From positions 1 through 63,090 of the IMG/VR virus record IMGVR_UViG_3300046455_000211: DNA of 63,090 nucleotides. One strand, given 5' to 3'. The notes below the pieces were generated by a model. The model did not search any database and was not told the origin of the DNA. It worked only from the letters and a program-made list of their open reading frames with translations. This document shows, one piece after another, positions 22,545 to 31,626 of this stretch (positions are counted from its first letter, which is position 1; each line of letters opens with the position of its first letter). The translations under genes were made by a program, and so were the position numbers. The stretch comes from a virus.

Positions 22545-22722
22545 CGTGAGCAACCTACAAAGGTTCCGAACCCTATGCAACCGAGTTTCGCTTGTTCTTG
22601 GGGGAAAGTGCTGCGATCAGGTGGGTGATCGCAAGAAAGCCCTGGTCAGAGAGATTCTTTGACAGGCAGGGTCCCCCCAGTCCTCTAGGTGACCACGACT
22701 TCGACAGATACCTGGATATGCG
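22545..22722 (-). other. non-coding leader of the Y RNA array
   Basis: No coding frame is supported here. It holds a 7-bp dyad GCGATCA-6-TGATCGC at 22613-22632, suitable as an operator or hairpin, and GATACCTGGATATG at 22707, a copy of the dispersed palindrome. Several AT-richer words (TTGCATAGG, TGTCAAAGAATC) could be promoter parts, but no pair is convincing. Confidence 0.4.
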
Positions 22723-22746
22723 AGAGGCCCCCTTACGGGGGCCTCT
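22723..22746. terminator. terminator after the vWA / membrane peptide genes
   Basis: AGAGGCCCCC and GGGGGCCTCT form a perfect 10-bp stem with the loop TTAC, 22 bases downstream of the last stop of the structural and accessory transcript (22769). It would separate that transcript from the RNA array. No T-run follows on the minus strand, so efficiency is uncertain. Confidence 0.65.
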
Positions 22747-22768
22747 CTGTGTTCACTGGACGGGGAAG

Positions 22769-22873
22769 TTACCAAGCGTCGTAGGCAGCGATCAAGACGA
22801 TGACGAGGATCACCAGCGCCGTGAAGGCAACCCCGATCCCGAACGAGTAGGGGTCAGTCTTCCGACGTGACAT
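22769..22873 (-). CDS. 34-residue membrane peptide
   Basis: Starts inside the end of the vWA gene (20-base overlap) and encodes MSRRKTDPYSFGIGVAF followed by a continuous hydrophobic helix (TALVILVIVLIAAY) and a short end. The positive N terminus and single helix indicate an N-in membrane peptide. It is the last gene before the terminator. A role with the vWA protein is possible but unproven. Confidence 0.6.
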   Translation of the reverse strand: MSRRKTDPYSFGIGVAFTALVILVIVLIAAYDAW

Positions 22874-23519
22874 TGCCCTCGTCATCGACGGCGACGTTGG
22901 CCCCCGCCAGGTTACTGACCGCTCCCGATCGCAGGCGGCTCACCGTGTCACTGGTGTTCTGATAGCTGGCGGCGTACGAGGCACCGGTCCCCTTGGCGCG
23001 GGTGACATTGGAGAACCCCATGGCACCACCCTGGGCGTACGTGTCGGGACCCATCCCAAGAAACACGAACTGCCACTGCCACTGCGTCTCCTGCTCCTTG
23101 ATGCGCTCGCGCAGTGCCTCGATCTTCCAGTCCTTGCTGGAGTTCTCCTGGCCGTCCGTCTGCACGACGAACACGACGTGCTCGGGGCGCTGGCTCTCGC
23201 TCAGCGCAGCAAGCTGCTCGCCCACTGCGACGATCGTCATGCCCACGGCATCGAGCAGCGCTGTGTTACCACGCGGCTGGAGCACATACTTGGGAGCCTT
23301 CTTGATGTCACCCTTGTAGATCAGGTTGTACCAAGCAGCCTCGGTTGTGCCATAGGTGTTGGGTGCATCGAAGTCCACCAAATGGAGCGTGGCCTCGCCA
23401 GGTACGGCTTGCTGATCCTCGATGAACTTGTTGACGGCACCCTCGGCGTCGGTACGCACAGCGTTCATCGAACCTGAGCGGTCGCAGACGAGTGCGATGT
23501 AGGTGTAACCGGTCTTCAT
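22854..23519 (-). CDS. von Willebrand factor A domain protein
   Basis: A 221-residue stand-alone vWA domain. The MIDAS is visible: DRSGSM at about 13-18, Thr in GNTALLD near 85 and Asp in VQTDGQE near 121. It would bind a divalent metal and a protein ligand. The neighbouring Ro60 also ends in a vWA domain with a MIDAS, and vWA/TerY-like proteins often work with RNA- or stress-related partners, so a shared complex is conceivable. The C-terminal ~60 residues are Ser/Ala/Gly-rich and acidic at the end. Confidence 0.8.
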   Translation of the reverse strand: MKTGYTYIALVCDRSGSMNAVRTDAEGAVNKFIEDQQAVPGEATLHLVDFDAPNTYGTTEAAWYNLIYKGDIKKAPKYVLQPRGNTALLDAVGMTIVAVGEQLAALSESQRPEHVVFVVQTDGQENSSKDWKIEALRERIKEQETQWQWQFVFLGMGPDTYAQGGAMGFSNVTRAKGTGASYAASYQNTSDTVSRLRSGAVSNLAGANVAVDDEGNVTSED

Positions 23520-23749
23520 TCCTTGTTCTCCGTTCTGCCCTCATCGAATCCATCGACAAAGGCCTCTTTCATGTCATCGGTGATCGGCCCCGGCAGAGGG
23601 AGGTCAATGTCTTCCGGCTGCGTCACGGCTTCGACGTTGTAACCGCCGAGGATAGCGAACACCTCGTTCACGCCCTCGGCGGTCAGGTCATCACCGTGGA
23701 TTGTGACAGTGCCTCCACTGTCGAGCGTGACCTTGATGTCGAGTATCAC
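23516..23749 (-). CDS. hypothetical acidic protein (77 aa)
   Basis: Begins MILDIKVTLDSGGTVTIHGDD, a beta hairpin-like segment, and ends with a helical acidic tail (DDMKEAFVDGFDEGRTENKE). It overlaps both neighbours by four bases. No family recognised; its tight coupling to the vWA gene suggests related expression. Confidence 0.65.
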   Translation of the reverse strand: MILDIKVTLDSGGTVTIHGDDLTAEGVNEVFAILGGYNVEAVTQPEDIDLPLPGPITDDMKEAFVDGFDEGRTENKE

Positions 23750-24633
23750 TGCCCGAGCGCTACTTCCAGACGGCGGATGATGTTCTGGATGATGGCGTCA
23801 GCGATCGCCTCGACGTTGATGCCGTTGACCGGCGTGGCGACCGTGCTGGGTCCGTCGCCCTCAGGCTGTGTCACTTCGACGGCGGGCTTGTCCTCACCGA
23901 GGATGGCGTCGATGTAGGTCGTCATCCGAGTGCGCGGCGGGAACTCGATCCCCTTGGCCTTGGCGATCTCCTTGAGTGCTGGCAACTCCATCTCTTCCAG
24001 CGCCTCACGGGTGTACGAGGCGCCAGCAGCGCCGGAGGGGGGTGTTTCATCTTCTTCGGATACCTGGGTATCACGACGAGGGGCTGCCCCGCCCTTCTTG
24101 GCAACCGCCTTCTTGACCGGCAGGGTCTTGACGTTGTCGGGCACTTCGTCGGACTCGGCCTTGGTCGTCTCCTCCGACAGGTCCACTTCCAGCAGACCGT
24201 CGTTGAGCGCACGGACCTTGATCCCGGCGTCGAACACGTCCTGGCACACCTGGTTGAGCCAGCGATCCTCTTCCGCCGATGAGTCATCGGAGAAGAACAG
24301 GGCCAGCAACTCGGACTCCTCACCCTCTTCGGGCTTGGAGTTGAGCAGTGACACAACCTTGCGGCTCAACTGCTTGGCGACGTGCGTCTCCTGCGGCTGA
24401 CTGTAGATGCCGTCCATCGAGTCGGCGTCGTCGGTGAGGACTTCGTAGTAGATGTCATTCGTCTCCAACCACTTCACCAACGCCTGGTCGGTGGCAGTCG
24501 GGTCCTTCTTGCCTTGGAGCAAGAACCAGAACGTGGCCCCCGCTTCCTCGTCGGCCTTCCACAGGTCTTGAAGAGTCTCGGTGAGTTCCTTGCGAGTCAT
24601 CTCGCCATCACCAAGCACAACGTGCATCGTCAT
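23746..24633 (-). CDS. acidic protein with C-terminal SAP/Rho-N-like domain
   Basis: A 295-residue protein. The N-terminal ~130 residues are an alpha-beta domain (VVLGDGEMTRKELTETLQDL ... TFWFLLQG), the middle is charged and disordered, and residues ~215-255 (YTREALEEMELPALKEIAKA then KGIEF) have the helix-extended loop-helix look of SAP, HeH or Rho-N domains that bind nucleic acid. A helical end follows. The gene could link structural and RNA functions, but the role is unknown. Confidence 0.6.
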   Translation of the reverse strand: MTMHVVLGDGEMTRKELTETLQDLWKADEEAGATFWFLLQGKKDPTATDQALVKWLETNDIYYEVLTDDADSMDGIYSQPQETHVAKQLSRKVVSLLNSKPEEGEESELLALFFSDDSSAEEDRWLNQVCQDVFDAGIKVRALNDGLLEVDLSEETTKAESDEVPDNVKTLPVKKAVAKKGGAAPRRDTQVSEEDETPPSGAAGASYTREALEEMELPALKEIAKAKGIEFPPRTRMTTYIDAILGEDKPAVEVTQPEGDGPSTVATPVNGINVEAIADAIIQNIIRRLEVALGQ

Positions 24634-24678
24634 TGGGTTCTCCTTTGGGTCACTCCGGCGCTCGCCGGGAGAGCGACA

Positions 24679-24942
24679 TTAGCGTCTCTGCGGACCCCTG
24701 GCGAGAATCCTGGCACGAATAGCATCGCTAGTTACTAGGAGCAAGTCGGACGCCATGAGCAGGAACCCAGCGATGCCTGCCAAGCCGATCCCCCACCACC
24801 AGTTCGACGCATCCACCAGCGCAGCGCCGCCGATCCCGAGCGCCAAGGAGACGAGGTACGGGAACCACTCTGGAGTCTGGAACAGGAGGGGTAACACATT
24901 GCGGACCAACCAAATCGTGAATATCACACAGACGTACGCCAC
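24679..24942 (-). CDS. small membrane protein, holin candidate
   Basis: 87 residues beginning at a GTG, with two to three hydrophobic helices (VCVIFTIWLVRNVLPLLF, YLVSLALGIGGAAL and WWWGIGLAGIAGFLLMASDL) and a basic end (ARILARGPQRR). Size, helix number and C-terminal charge fit a holin, and it follows directly on the tail genes. There is no endolysin gene next to it in the window, so the call is tentative. Confidence 0.5.
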   Translation of the reverse strand: MAYVCVIFTIWLVRNVLPLLFQTPEWFPYLVSLALGIGGAALVDASNWWWGIGLAGIAGFLLMASDLLLVTSDAIRARILARGPQRR

Positions 24943-24955
24943 TGACGCCAGTATG

Positions 24956-27079
24956 TCACGCTGGTTTGAGTCCGAACACAGCGACTCGATAACTGGAGGA
25001 AACGCTCTGCGTGTATGACGGAGGCGAGAACGACGAAGTAGTAGCTGCGGGGAACTTCGTCATCAAGATCGAGCGAGTGTCGTTCGTCACGCCATCAGAA
25101 ACAGCGGTGGCCTGTTGTGTGAAGCCGTTGGCCGAAAGGACTCCGAAAGTGCCGGTCGAACGGCCAATGCCGACGCTGATCAAGAACGCTCCGTTGTCAG
25201 CCGGTGTAAAGGAGGGACAGACGAGCGGAGTCGTAGCAGAAGCAGGATCGTCAGCCGAGCATCGTGTCGTGCCGGAGAGCAGCGTCGTGGCATGCAGATT
25301 GCGAAGACACAGCATGTAGAACACGCAACCATAGGCAGCGCCAGAGCCGGTGAGCGAGTAGCTGGCGGGCGGTGTAGCAACGAGCTTCTGTGTGTACACC
25401 TTGAATGATGGCTGACTGCCTGTGCCTGGCTGACTGGGTGGCGTCTGGATTGTGAATCCGGTTGCTCCGTTGGGTGCGCTGAACGCTATTTCCTCACACA
25501 TGACCAGCACTAAGGTGTCACCGATCGCAGCACCAGCCGGAACGCTGATCACGGCTGGCGTGCTGCTGGTGATCCAGTTTGCCGTTGTCACAGTGCCGAT
25601 CAGTGCGATCCCTGGCGTGTTCACAGCGGTAGCGGTAGCTGTCCAACCTCCCCAGTTGTTGTAGGCCGTAGCAGGACCTGGACCAGTCCACGGCCAAGGC
25701 ACACCGTTCTGAGGATCGTAGGTGTCGTACGGCAGCACCGTGAGCGAGCGGGTCGGTGGTGCCAAACGCAGATCGTCTTGGTAGAGCACGTCGATGTGTG
25801 GTATCACAGTGACGCCAGCAGGGACCCACTGATAAGCCATCCCCGCCTTCATCACTTCGGTGTCGGAGATCACATCGCCAGGGCTGCCGTCCACGACAGG
25901 AGTGGCGAACAGACGGCCCATCACGGCACGACGATCGCTGTACCACATCGAGTACGTGGCCCCCTGTCGTGAGGGACCGCCGTACCAGGAGTAGTCATCA
26001 GGAGAGCCGTACTTCTCAGCACCATCGAAGTACGGCCACTCCTTGAGCGCCCCCCGTTCAGCCAGCACCTTGTCGATCGTGATCGTGGAACCATCCGTCT
26101 CGATCCGCAGACAGGCTGTGTGGGCCTGAGGACCGAAGCGCACACCCGTCAGGTGCATCCAGGTGTTGCCTTGCAGTTGCCACGTCTCGGTGCCCCAGTC
26201 GCAACCGGTAGCGCGATAGTCAGCGTCCCAGTAGACGAGGCCGACCCTGACCTTGCCAGGTCCTTTCGCCATCACTTGAAACGTCCACTGTTCGTGATCC
26301 TCGGTGCCCAGCCTCGTCTCCCAGATGTTGGACTCGACAGCGAGCGGCGCACCACCACTGAACTGACCGGCGTATGTCGATTTGAGTGCCGACTGCTCCT
26401 CCGGTAGCAAGGCCACGCGAGTGCAAGTCGGTGCCCAGTAGCCAGCGTTCACCTCGAAGTTGGGGTTGGCGATCATGTTCGCCCGCTGCGGATAGAGCCA
26501 CATGTGGAGTGTGTTACTCGGCTCGAAGTCAGGAGCTCCCTTGTCGATCGCCAACGGACCTTCGATCGGATCGACAGTGGGCGAGCCAACAGGAGGGATG
26601 GCCCAGGAGAACAGGTACTGGTTGGTCGAATCTGGAAAGCTCAGGTCAGGGTTGGTCGTCAACGCATCCTTGGCGTACAGGTTCATGCTGGCGGTACCGA
26701 CCGGTGTGTTGGTGACGAAGATCAGTGGGTTGACGGTGCCTGACAGTGTGCCGATGTACTCGATGCCGATTGCAGTGACCCCTACCGGAGAGATACCGGT
26801 GAAGGGGTAGCGAGTGAATAGCACATACTTGTTGCTGCCGAGCGTGCGGACCGAAACGGCCTGCGTCAGAGTCAGTGGATACCCCGATATCCCGCTGACC
26901 TCTGTCCAACCGTTGAGCGCTGCCAACTCCGCCTTGGTCTTGACGTTGACCCACGCCGCCGTGCTGCCGGACAACGAGGGCGCTGCGCGGAAGAAGCACA
27001 GCCGGATGCTGGCGGCATCCATCAAGGTCGGAGTGGCGAACAACTGCTGACGATAGAAGTTGGTGAAGAAGTAGCTCAT
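24956..27079 (-). CDS. tail fibre with carbohydrate-binding-like domain
   Basis: A 707-residue distal tail protein. The N-terminal ~190 residues are beta-rich. Residues ~205-345 (beginning PNFEVNAGYWAP) resemble a CBM-type jelly roll with a bound-ligand groove. Near residues 470-490 there is one copy of the WGGWTATATA repeat shared with the giant fibre at 46753-51663, and the C-terminal ~190 residues form another beta domain. It overlaps the gpI-like gene and is the last tail gene, a usual place for receptor-binding proteins. Confidence 0.65.
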   Translation of the reverse strand: MSYFFTNFYRQQLFATPTLMDAASIRLCFFRAAPSLSGSTAAWVNVKTKAELAALNGWTEVSGISGYPLTLTQAVSVRTLGSNKYVLFTRYPFTGISPVGVTAIGIEYIGTLSGTVNPLIFVTNTPVGTASMNLYAKDALTTNPDLSFPDSTNQYLFSWAIPPVGSPTVDPIEGPLAIDKGAPDFEPSNTLHMWLYPQRANMIANPNFEVNAGYWAPTCTRVALLPEEQSALKSTYAGQFSGGAPLAVESNIWETRLGTEDHEQWTFQVMAKGPGKVRVGLVYWDADYRATGCDWGTETWQLQGNTWMHLTGVRFGPQAHTACLRIETDGSTITIDKVLAERGALKEWPYFDGAEKYGSPDDYSWYGGPSRQGATYSMWYSDRRAVMGRLFATPVVDGSPGDVISDTEVMKAGMAYQWVPAGVTVIPHIDVLYQDDLRLAPPTRSLTVLPYDTYDPQNGVPWPWTGPGPATAYNNWGGWTATATAVNTPGIALIGTVTTANWITSSTPAVISVPAGAAIGDTLVLVMCEEIAFSAPNGATGFTIQTPPSQPGTGSQPSFKVYTQKLVATPPASYSLTGSGAAYGCVFYMLCLRNLHATTLLSGTTRCSADDPASATTPLVCPSFTPADNGAFLISVGIGRSTGTFGVLSANGFTQQATAVSDGVTNDTRSILMTKFPAATTSSFSPPSYTQSVSSSYRVAVFGLKPA

Positions 27080-29358
27080 CAGGTCCCCCTCGGGGGAGCA
27101 CCCATGATGTACCCCTCATAGGCCGGAGTCGTTCGGGGTACGCCTAGCATCTCGGACGACACGCCGAGAGTGAGATACCGGTTGGCTGCAAAGGTGGCGA
27201 TCTGACCCTGGCTCAGGACTCGGTAGACCATCACAGCGGCAACGTAGATCGCAGGCGAGCGACCGCCGACACCACCTGTCGTGCGAGCGTCGAAGTACAA
27301 CGCTGGGATGAGGTAGGCGGCACCGGCTGGCACGGTTCCCGTCATCTTGACCTCATGCCACGCTGCGCCAGCATCGTTGAACACCTGCGGCGTGTTGGGA
27401 GGGATGATCGGAGTCTTGGGGTTGATCGCGCTGGCACTGGTCAGTGTCCAGACCTTGCCGCTAGCATCAGTGAAAGTCGTGCCGGTGATCCACTCGGCGG
27501 CATCAAAGCGCCACAGCACTGTTGCTCCGGGGTCAGTGGGGCTGTTCCCAGTACGGTTCTCGACCGTGTAGATGCGCCCGTCGAACAACCCCGCAGTGCC
27601 GCCCGATGTGTTACCGATCACGATCGGTGCTGCGTTGTCGGCGTGTGTGGTGTAGACGCCAGCGATGGTGTACATCGACCCGAACGTCGCGTACGAAGCT
27701 CCGTCGTATGCCAGCAACGCTCCAGCCGCCTTGTTGCTGGCACCAGCGTCCACATCGAACCAAACGGCGATCCAGAAGTCAGTGCCTGCAGGGATGGTCT
27801 GCCACTGGGCGTAGGTGGCGACAGAAGCGACGATCGCAGCCGCCCCCGTCAACGAGTATGTGAGCGTCAACCCGTTGGTGGCATCGACCGACAACTCCCA
27901 GGCGTACACCGCTGTGTTGAGCAGCTTGGAGGCGATCTTGCCGACGCTGGTGACAGCGTTCTTGCGGAGCTTGGCGACCCACACCCGGTCCCCGGTGATC
28001 TGAGCGGCTGCAAAGGTCGGTGTGCTCGCTGTGCCAACCGAAGGCGTCAAGACCTGAGGCGTGTAGATCATGTCCTCGGGCTGACCATCGGCATCTGCGA
28101 CCAGCATGTAGGCCGAGACAGTGACCGACTTGGCGCACTTGACCTGAGCGCTGAACCCGTACACCTCGCCAGGATTGACCGGCAGCCCTGCGTAGTACGG
28201 CACCAGTTCGTCAGTGGCGCTGCGCTGACCGCAACCGATCCCGATGAAGATGTCTCCGGTGTTGGCATCCGGTGTGTCCACCAACATGCACGAAGTCGAA
28301 CCGGCGACGGGAGGCGCACCGACCATGGTGGTCGGTGCTGTCAGCGTCACCTTGTCGTAGCTGAGATAATCCGTCTCCAATGGTGCTCCGGTGAAGGGCA
28401 CATCGGGGTGGATCGGTGCCCAATGACCGACGCTGTTCACGAAGTTGGAGTCATCAGGGAGCAAGACGGTGTTGGTTCCATAGGTGAGATCACAGTCGTA
28501 CTTGCTGACCGTCTCGGTCAACTCCAGCAGGCCCTTGGCTGTGCCTCTGAGGGAGAGCAGGTGAGCCAGGTTTGCGAGCAAAGCCCGGTATCGAACGTCC
28601 CCCAGGCCTTGCTCGTAGGGCTGGCCGTAGTTGGCACCGAGGCCCTTGAGCAACGCCATCGGAGCCTGGTCGATCCAATGCAGCTTGAGCAGTGACTCGA
28701 CGTACTCACGCGTGCGGTCCATCTCGAAACCGAAGATGGTCAGGAACTGGCGCAGGAAGCCGTTGTCACCGCGGTAGTTGTCGTCGGTGAACTGATAGTA
28801 GGGCGGGATCGCATCCCACAGGTGCTCGCTGTGGTTCCAGTTGAGCGGCAGCAGTGTCGAGTCCGACATCACCGCCGTCCAGTCGAACTGGTTGGTGCGA
28901 AAGAAGACCGTGTAGTAGTACCAGTGCCCGCCAGGCAGCGGCTGGTCGTAGATGATCGGCGGCGGGTTGAGATGGACGACGAAGTCAGCGTCCTCGTAGT
29001 AGGGAAGGTCCGTCTGCAACGCACGAAAGATCGTCTGGCCCTGCATTGGTGACGATGGAGCACCGTACGTCGAGCGCACGACAGCTACTTCCACGAAGAT
29101 TTCCTCAAGAGCCTTTGGCCAACTCCACTCCATCACGACGGTGTTGTAGTCGAAGGCCTTGACGAACACCTGTCCACGGTCTGCAATGGCGATCGCACTC
29201 AGGTCGATCGAACTTGTCGGGTATCTCAGTGCTGTGTGCTCCAGCGTGACGACAGCCGAGCCGCGCACGTAGTCGCCACCTGACGCCAGGCCGTACGCCT
29301 CACGCTGAACTCGGAACGCCGGGAGATCGAAGGTGTCCGGCCACCACTGACGAGCCAT
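27079..29358 (-). CDS. P2 gpI-like tail protein fused to a LamG-like domain
   Basis: A 759-residue protein. The section around 205-280 (FLRQFLTIFGFEMDRTREYV and RGTAKGLLELTE) matches the phage tail protein I family, which links fibres to the baseplate. The following ~450 residues are beta-rich, with a sandwich of the LamG/concanavalin type around 470-610, unusual for gpI proteins, which are normally ~200 residues. It follows baseplate J directly, the canonical order. It probably anchors or is itself an adhesin. Confidence 0.7.
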   Translation of the reverse strand: MARQWWPDTFDLPAFRVQREAYGLASGGDYVRGSAVVTLEHTALRYPTSSIDLSAIAIADRGQVFVKAFDYNTVVMEWSWPKALEEIFVEVAVVRSTYGAPSSPMQGQTIFRALQTDLPYYEDADFVVHLNPPPIIYDQPLPGGHWYYYTVFFRTNQFDWTAVMSDSTLLPLNWNHSEHLWDAIPPYYQFTDDNYRGDNGFLRQFLTIFGFEMDRTREYVESLLKLHWIDQAPMALLKGLGANYGQPYEQGLGDVRYRALLANLAHLLSLRGTAKGLLELTETVSKYDCDLTYGTNTVLLPDDSNFVNSVGHWAPIHPDVPFTGAPLETDYLSYDKVTLTAPTTMVGAPPVAGSTSCMLVDTPDANTGDIFIGIGCGQRSATDELVPYYAGLPVNPGEVYGFSAQVKCAKSVTVSAYMLVADADGQPEDMIYTPQVLTPSVGTASTPTFAAAQITGDRVWVAKLRKNAVTSVGKIASKLLNTAVYAWELSVDATNGLTLTYSLTGAAAIVASVATYAQWQTIPAGTDFWIAVWFDVDAGASNKAAGALLAYDGASYATFGSMYTIAGVYTTHADNAAPIVIGNTSGGTAGLFDGRIYTVENRTGNSPTDPGATVLWRFDAAEWITGTTFTDASGKVWTLTSASAINPKTPIIPPNTPQVFNDAGAAWHEVKMTGTVPAGAAYLIPALYFDARTTGGVGGRSPAIYVAAVMVYRVLSQGQIATFAANRYLTLGVSSEMLGVPRTTPAYEGYIMGAPPRGT

Positions 29359-31223
29359 CAGGAACCCGGCAATCCGCCCTGGGCCTGCACCCAGAGGCCA
29401 TCGTGCGTCAGTTCCTCAGTGTCGAAGCTGCTCGGCCAGGGTGGCGCAGTCTCCACCACGACCGTCTCGCTGAGATGCGGGATCAGCCAGTCAGCCGGGT
29501 CGATGTCGCTGATCAAGCGCTGGTCATCGTCTGCCCAGATGTTGATGCTCTGTGCGCTGACCGTGCCCCCCGACGCCACCGATGTCACAGCGGTACCGGT
29601 CCTGGCGTAGGTGATCGTGGTCGCTGTGACACCAGTGATGGTCTGGTATCCATCGAATGCCGGGTCCCCGATCACCACTCGCACCTGTTGCCCGTTGGCG
29701 AAGGTGTGCGAGGCGAACGTCAATGTGGCGACGGTGGTTGTCGCCGCCTTGTTGGTGACCGTGGCAGTGCCTCCTGTCGAAACAGGAGCGGTGCCATTGA
29801 GCCAGAACAGGTCGATCCACTCGACGCCCTGGACCGAGAGTGCCATGCGGTACACCGTGCCGATTGAGATACGAGTGCCGAAGTCCACGTTGTCGAACGC
29901 CATCATCTGTCGCAGCGCCTGCTCGACAGCGTGACGCACCGTGGTGCGGTTGTAGCTGTCCTGGACGTGGACCATGAGTTGGACGTACACCGACTGCCAC
30001 AGTTCGGCAACGGTGTCCGGCTCGACCTGGATCGCTGAGCCGACGATGATCTTGTCGGCCATGTAACGCTCGACGTTCTCTGCCAACTGCACCATGTAGG
30101 CATCGTTCGCCAGGCCTCCGGTAGGAGCGATGACGATGTGAACCGATGTGTACACAGTGCCGTGTGCCATCGACTTGGCGACACCAGGAACCTGCAGTGC
30201 CAGGTCGGCATAGTCGTTGAGTGTGATAGCCCGGTTCTTGAGGCGTGTCGCTGCGCGTGGGATCGAGTTCCGCATGGCGTCCACTGACTCAGGGTCGGTG
30301 CCTCCCACCGGGGAGGCTGGGTTGGTGACAGTCACGCCCCAGATGTTGGTCGTGGAGTCCACCGGCTTGAGCGTGTCGAGGCTGGCGCTCGGGAGCGAGT
30401 TGGCCTCCACTCCGACACCTGTCCGGTAGGTGACAAATATCTCAGCGTTGACGGGAGGGATGCGACCCGCTGCCTGATCTCCGAACACGATGTGTGTGAA
30501 CTCGGCCTCGTCAACGAAGGTCGTGAACACCGACTGTGTCGGACGTGCCAGCGAGAGATCACTGATCTGGCTCCACTCGATCACGGATGGACCCTCACGC
30601 GACTTCATCGTCAGCGAGCCATAGACCACGCCCTTGTCGGGGATGATGAACTCAGTGTTGGGTGAGCCGCCAGAGACTCCGAGCAGGCTGTCGTAGGTCA
30701 TCAGCCCCTCTGTGGCATACCCCGGTATCGCTGTGTCACCCGGCTTGAGCTTCACGTCGGTGTTCAACTCGAACACGATCAACTGATCAGACGAGGAGGC
30801 GTTGTTGTAGATGCGGGTGCCTGCGGGGACGATCACGCCTGTACCCGCAGGCAGCAGGAGCGGGTCCACAGGTGCGTTGGGGTCCAGTGCGAACTCCAGC
30901 CCCACGAACGCTGCCTGCTGTCCGATAGGCGTGTATCCCAGCATGTCCGCGATGTACAGCACAGATTGGCGACGGATCGCCGTGCCGAGGAAGGCCTCGC
31001 TCGCTGTGCGGTCGATGTAGAAGTTCATCACGTCGCCCATGTAGGCGAACAACTCCAACAGCAGCGTGCCGAAATCGGACGGCTCACCGACCGTCTCCCA
31101 CTCGGGCATCAGACCGCGAGCGAGGCCGACCAGTTGCGCTCGGATGGCCGTGAAGTCACGGCTGGTGTAGTCGAGGACAACCTTGCTGTCGATGTCCTGG
31201 ACGGTGGAGAACACATCAGGCAT
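29358..31223 (-). CDS. baseplate J-like protein
   Basis: A 621-residue baseplate wedge protein (P2 gpJ / T4 gp6 type). The start at 31223 follows AGGAGG. The N terminus has VVLDYTSRDFTAIRAQLVG and YMGDVMNFYIDRTASEAFLGTA, typical of this family, and the middle has the RTGVGVEANSLPSASL segment. Near 510-585 an Ig-like insert (SHTFANGQQVRVVIGDPAFD and so on) interrupts the C-terminal part; a related module occurs in the capsid-region protein at 60030-60929. Confidence 0.85.
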   Translation of the reverse strand: MPDVFSTVQDIDSKVVLDYTSRDFTAIRAQLVGLARGLMPEWETVGEPSDFGTLLLELFAYMGDVMNFYIDRTASEAFLGTAIRRQSVLYIADMLGYTPIGQQAAFVGLEFALDPNAPVDPLLLPAGTGVIVPAGTRIYNNASSSDQLIVFELNTDVKLKPGDTAIPGYATEGLMTYDSLLGVSGGSPNTEFIIPDKGVVYGSLTMKSREGPSVIEWSQISDLSLARPTQSVFTTFVDEAEFTHIVFGDQAAGRIPPVNAEIFVTYRTGVGVEANSLPSASLDTLKPVDSTTNIWGVTVTNPASPVGGTDPESVDAMRNSIPRAATRLKNRAITLNDYADLALQVPGVAKSMAHGTVYTSVHIVIAPTGGLANDAYMVQLAENVERYMADKIIVGSAIQVEPDTVAELWQSVYVQLMVHVQDSYNRTTVRHAVEQALRQMMAFDNVDFGTRISIGTVYRMALSVQGVEWIDLFWLNGTAPVSTGGTATVTNKAATTTVATLTFASHTFANGQQVRVVIGDPAFDGYQTITGVTATTITYARTGTAVTSVASGGTVSAQSINIWADDDQRLISDIDPADWLIPHLSETVVVETAPPWPSSFDTEELTHDGLWVQAQGGLPGS

Positions 31224-31626
31224 TGACGCCTCCTTGCAAGATGCCGTGCTGCCGAGCAATGAACTCCGAGGCGACCGGGAGGGCCAGCACAGTGTCGGTG
31301 GCGTACAGCGACGGTCGGTAGAGAATCGTGACGATGACAGTGCCAGGTTCGCCCAACTCGATTGTGACACTGCGGACGATGGCGCGAGTCACCAGCGCCG
31401 AGAGACGGTTCTTGATCATCGAGGCCGCGTCCTCACGCACCAGTTCGTCAGAAGGATCGAACAGCGCTGCCTGGAAGTCACACCCGTAGCGAGGCCGGTA
31501 CACACGCTCACCGAGGTTGGTCATCACAGCGTCGATCACCTGCGAGCGCACGACGTTGGAGTAGTTCGGACAGAGCGCAAACGAACCGGTGTTGTCGAGC
31601 CGGAACGGGAAGTCGATGGCCTTCAT
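31216..31626 (-). CDS. gp25-like baseplate wedge protein
   Basis: A 136-residue protein of the GpW/gp25 family. DFPFRLDNTGSF at the N terminus, GERVYRPRYGCDF near 39-51 and the strand VTIELGEPGTVIVTILYR are characteristic. It joins the wedge to the sheath start in contractile tails. It overlaps the J-like gene by eight bases. Confidence 0.8.
   Translation of the reverse strand: MKAIDFPFRLDNTGSFALCPNYSNVVRSQVIDAVMTNLGERVYRPRYGCDFQAALFDPSDELVREDAASMIKNRLSALVTRAIVRSVTIELGEPGTVIVTILYRPSLYATDTVLALPVASEFIARQHGILQGGVNA

Noticed and set aside
27355-28695. 446-residue plus-strand frame
   Set aside because: Antisense to the gpI-like gene, with the same shadow composition and no leader or neighbours on that strand.
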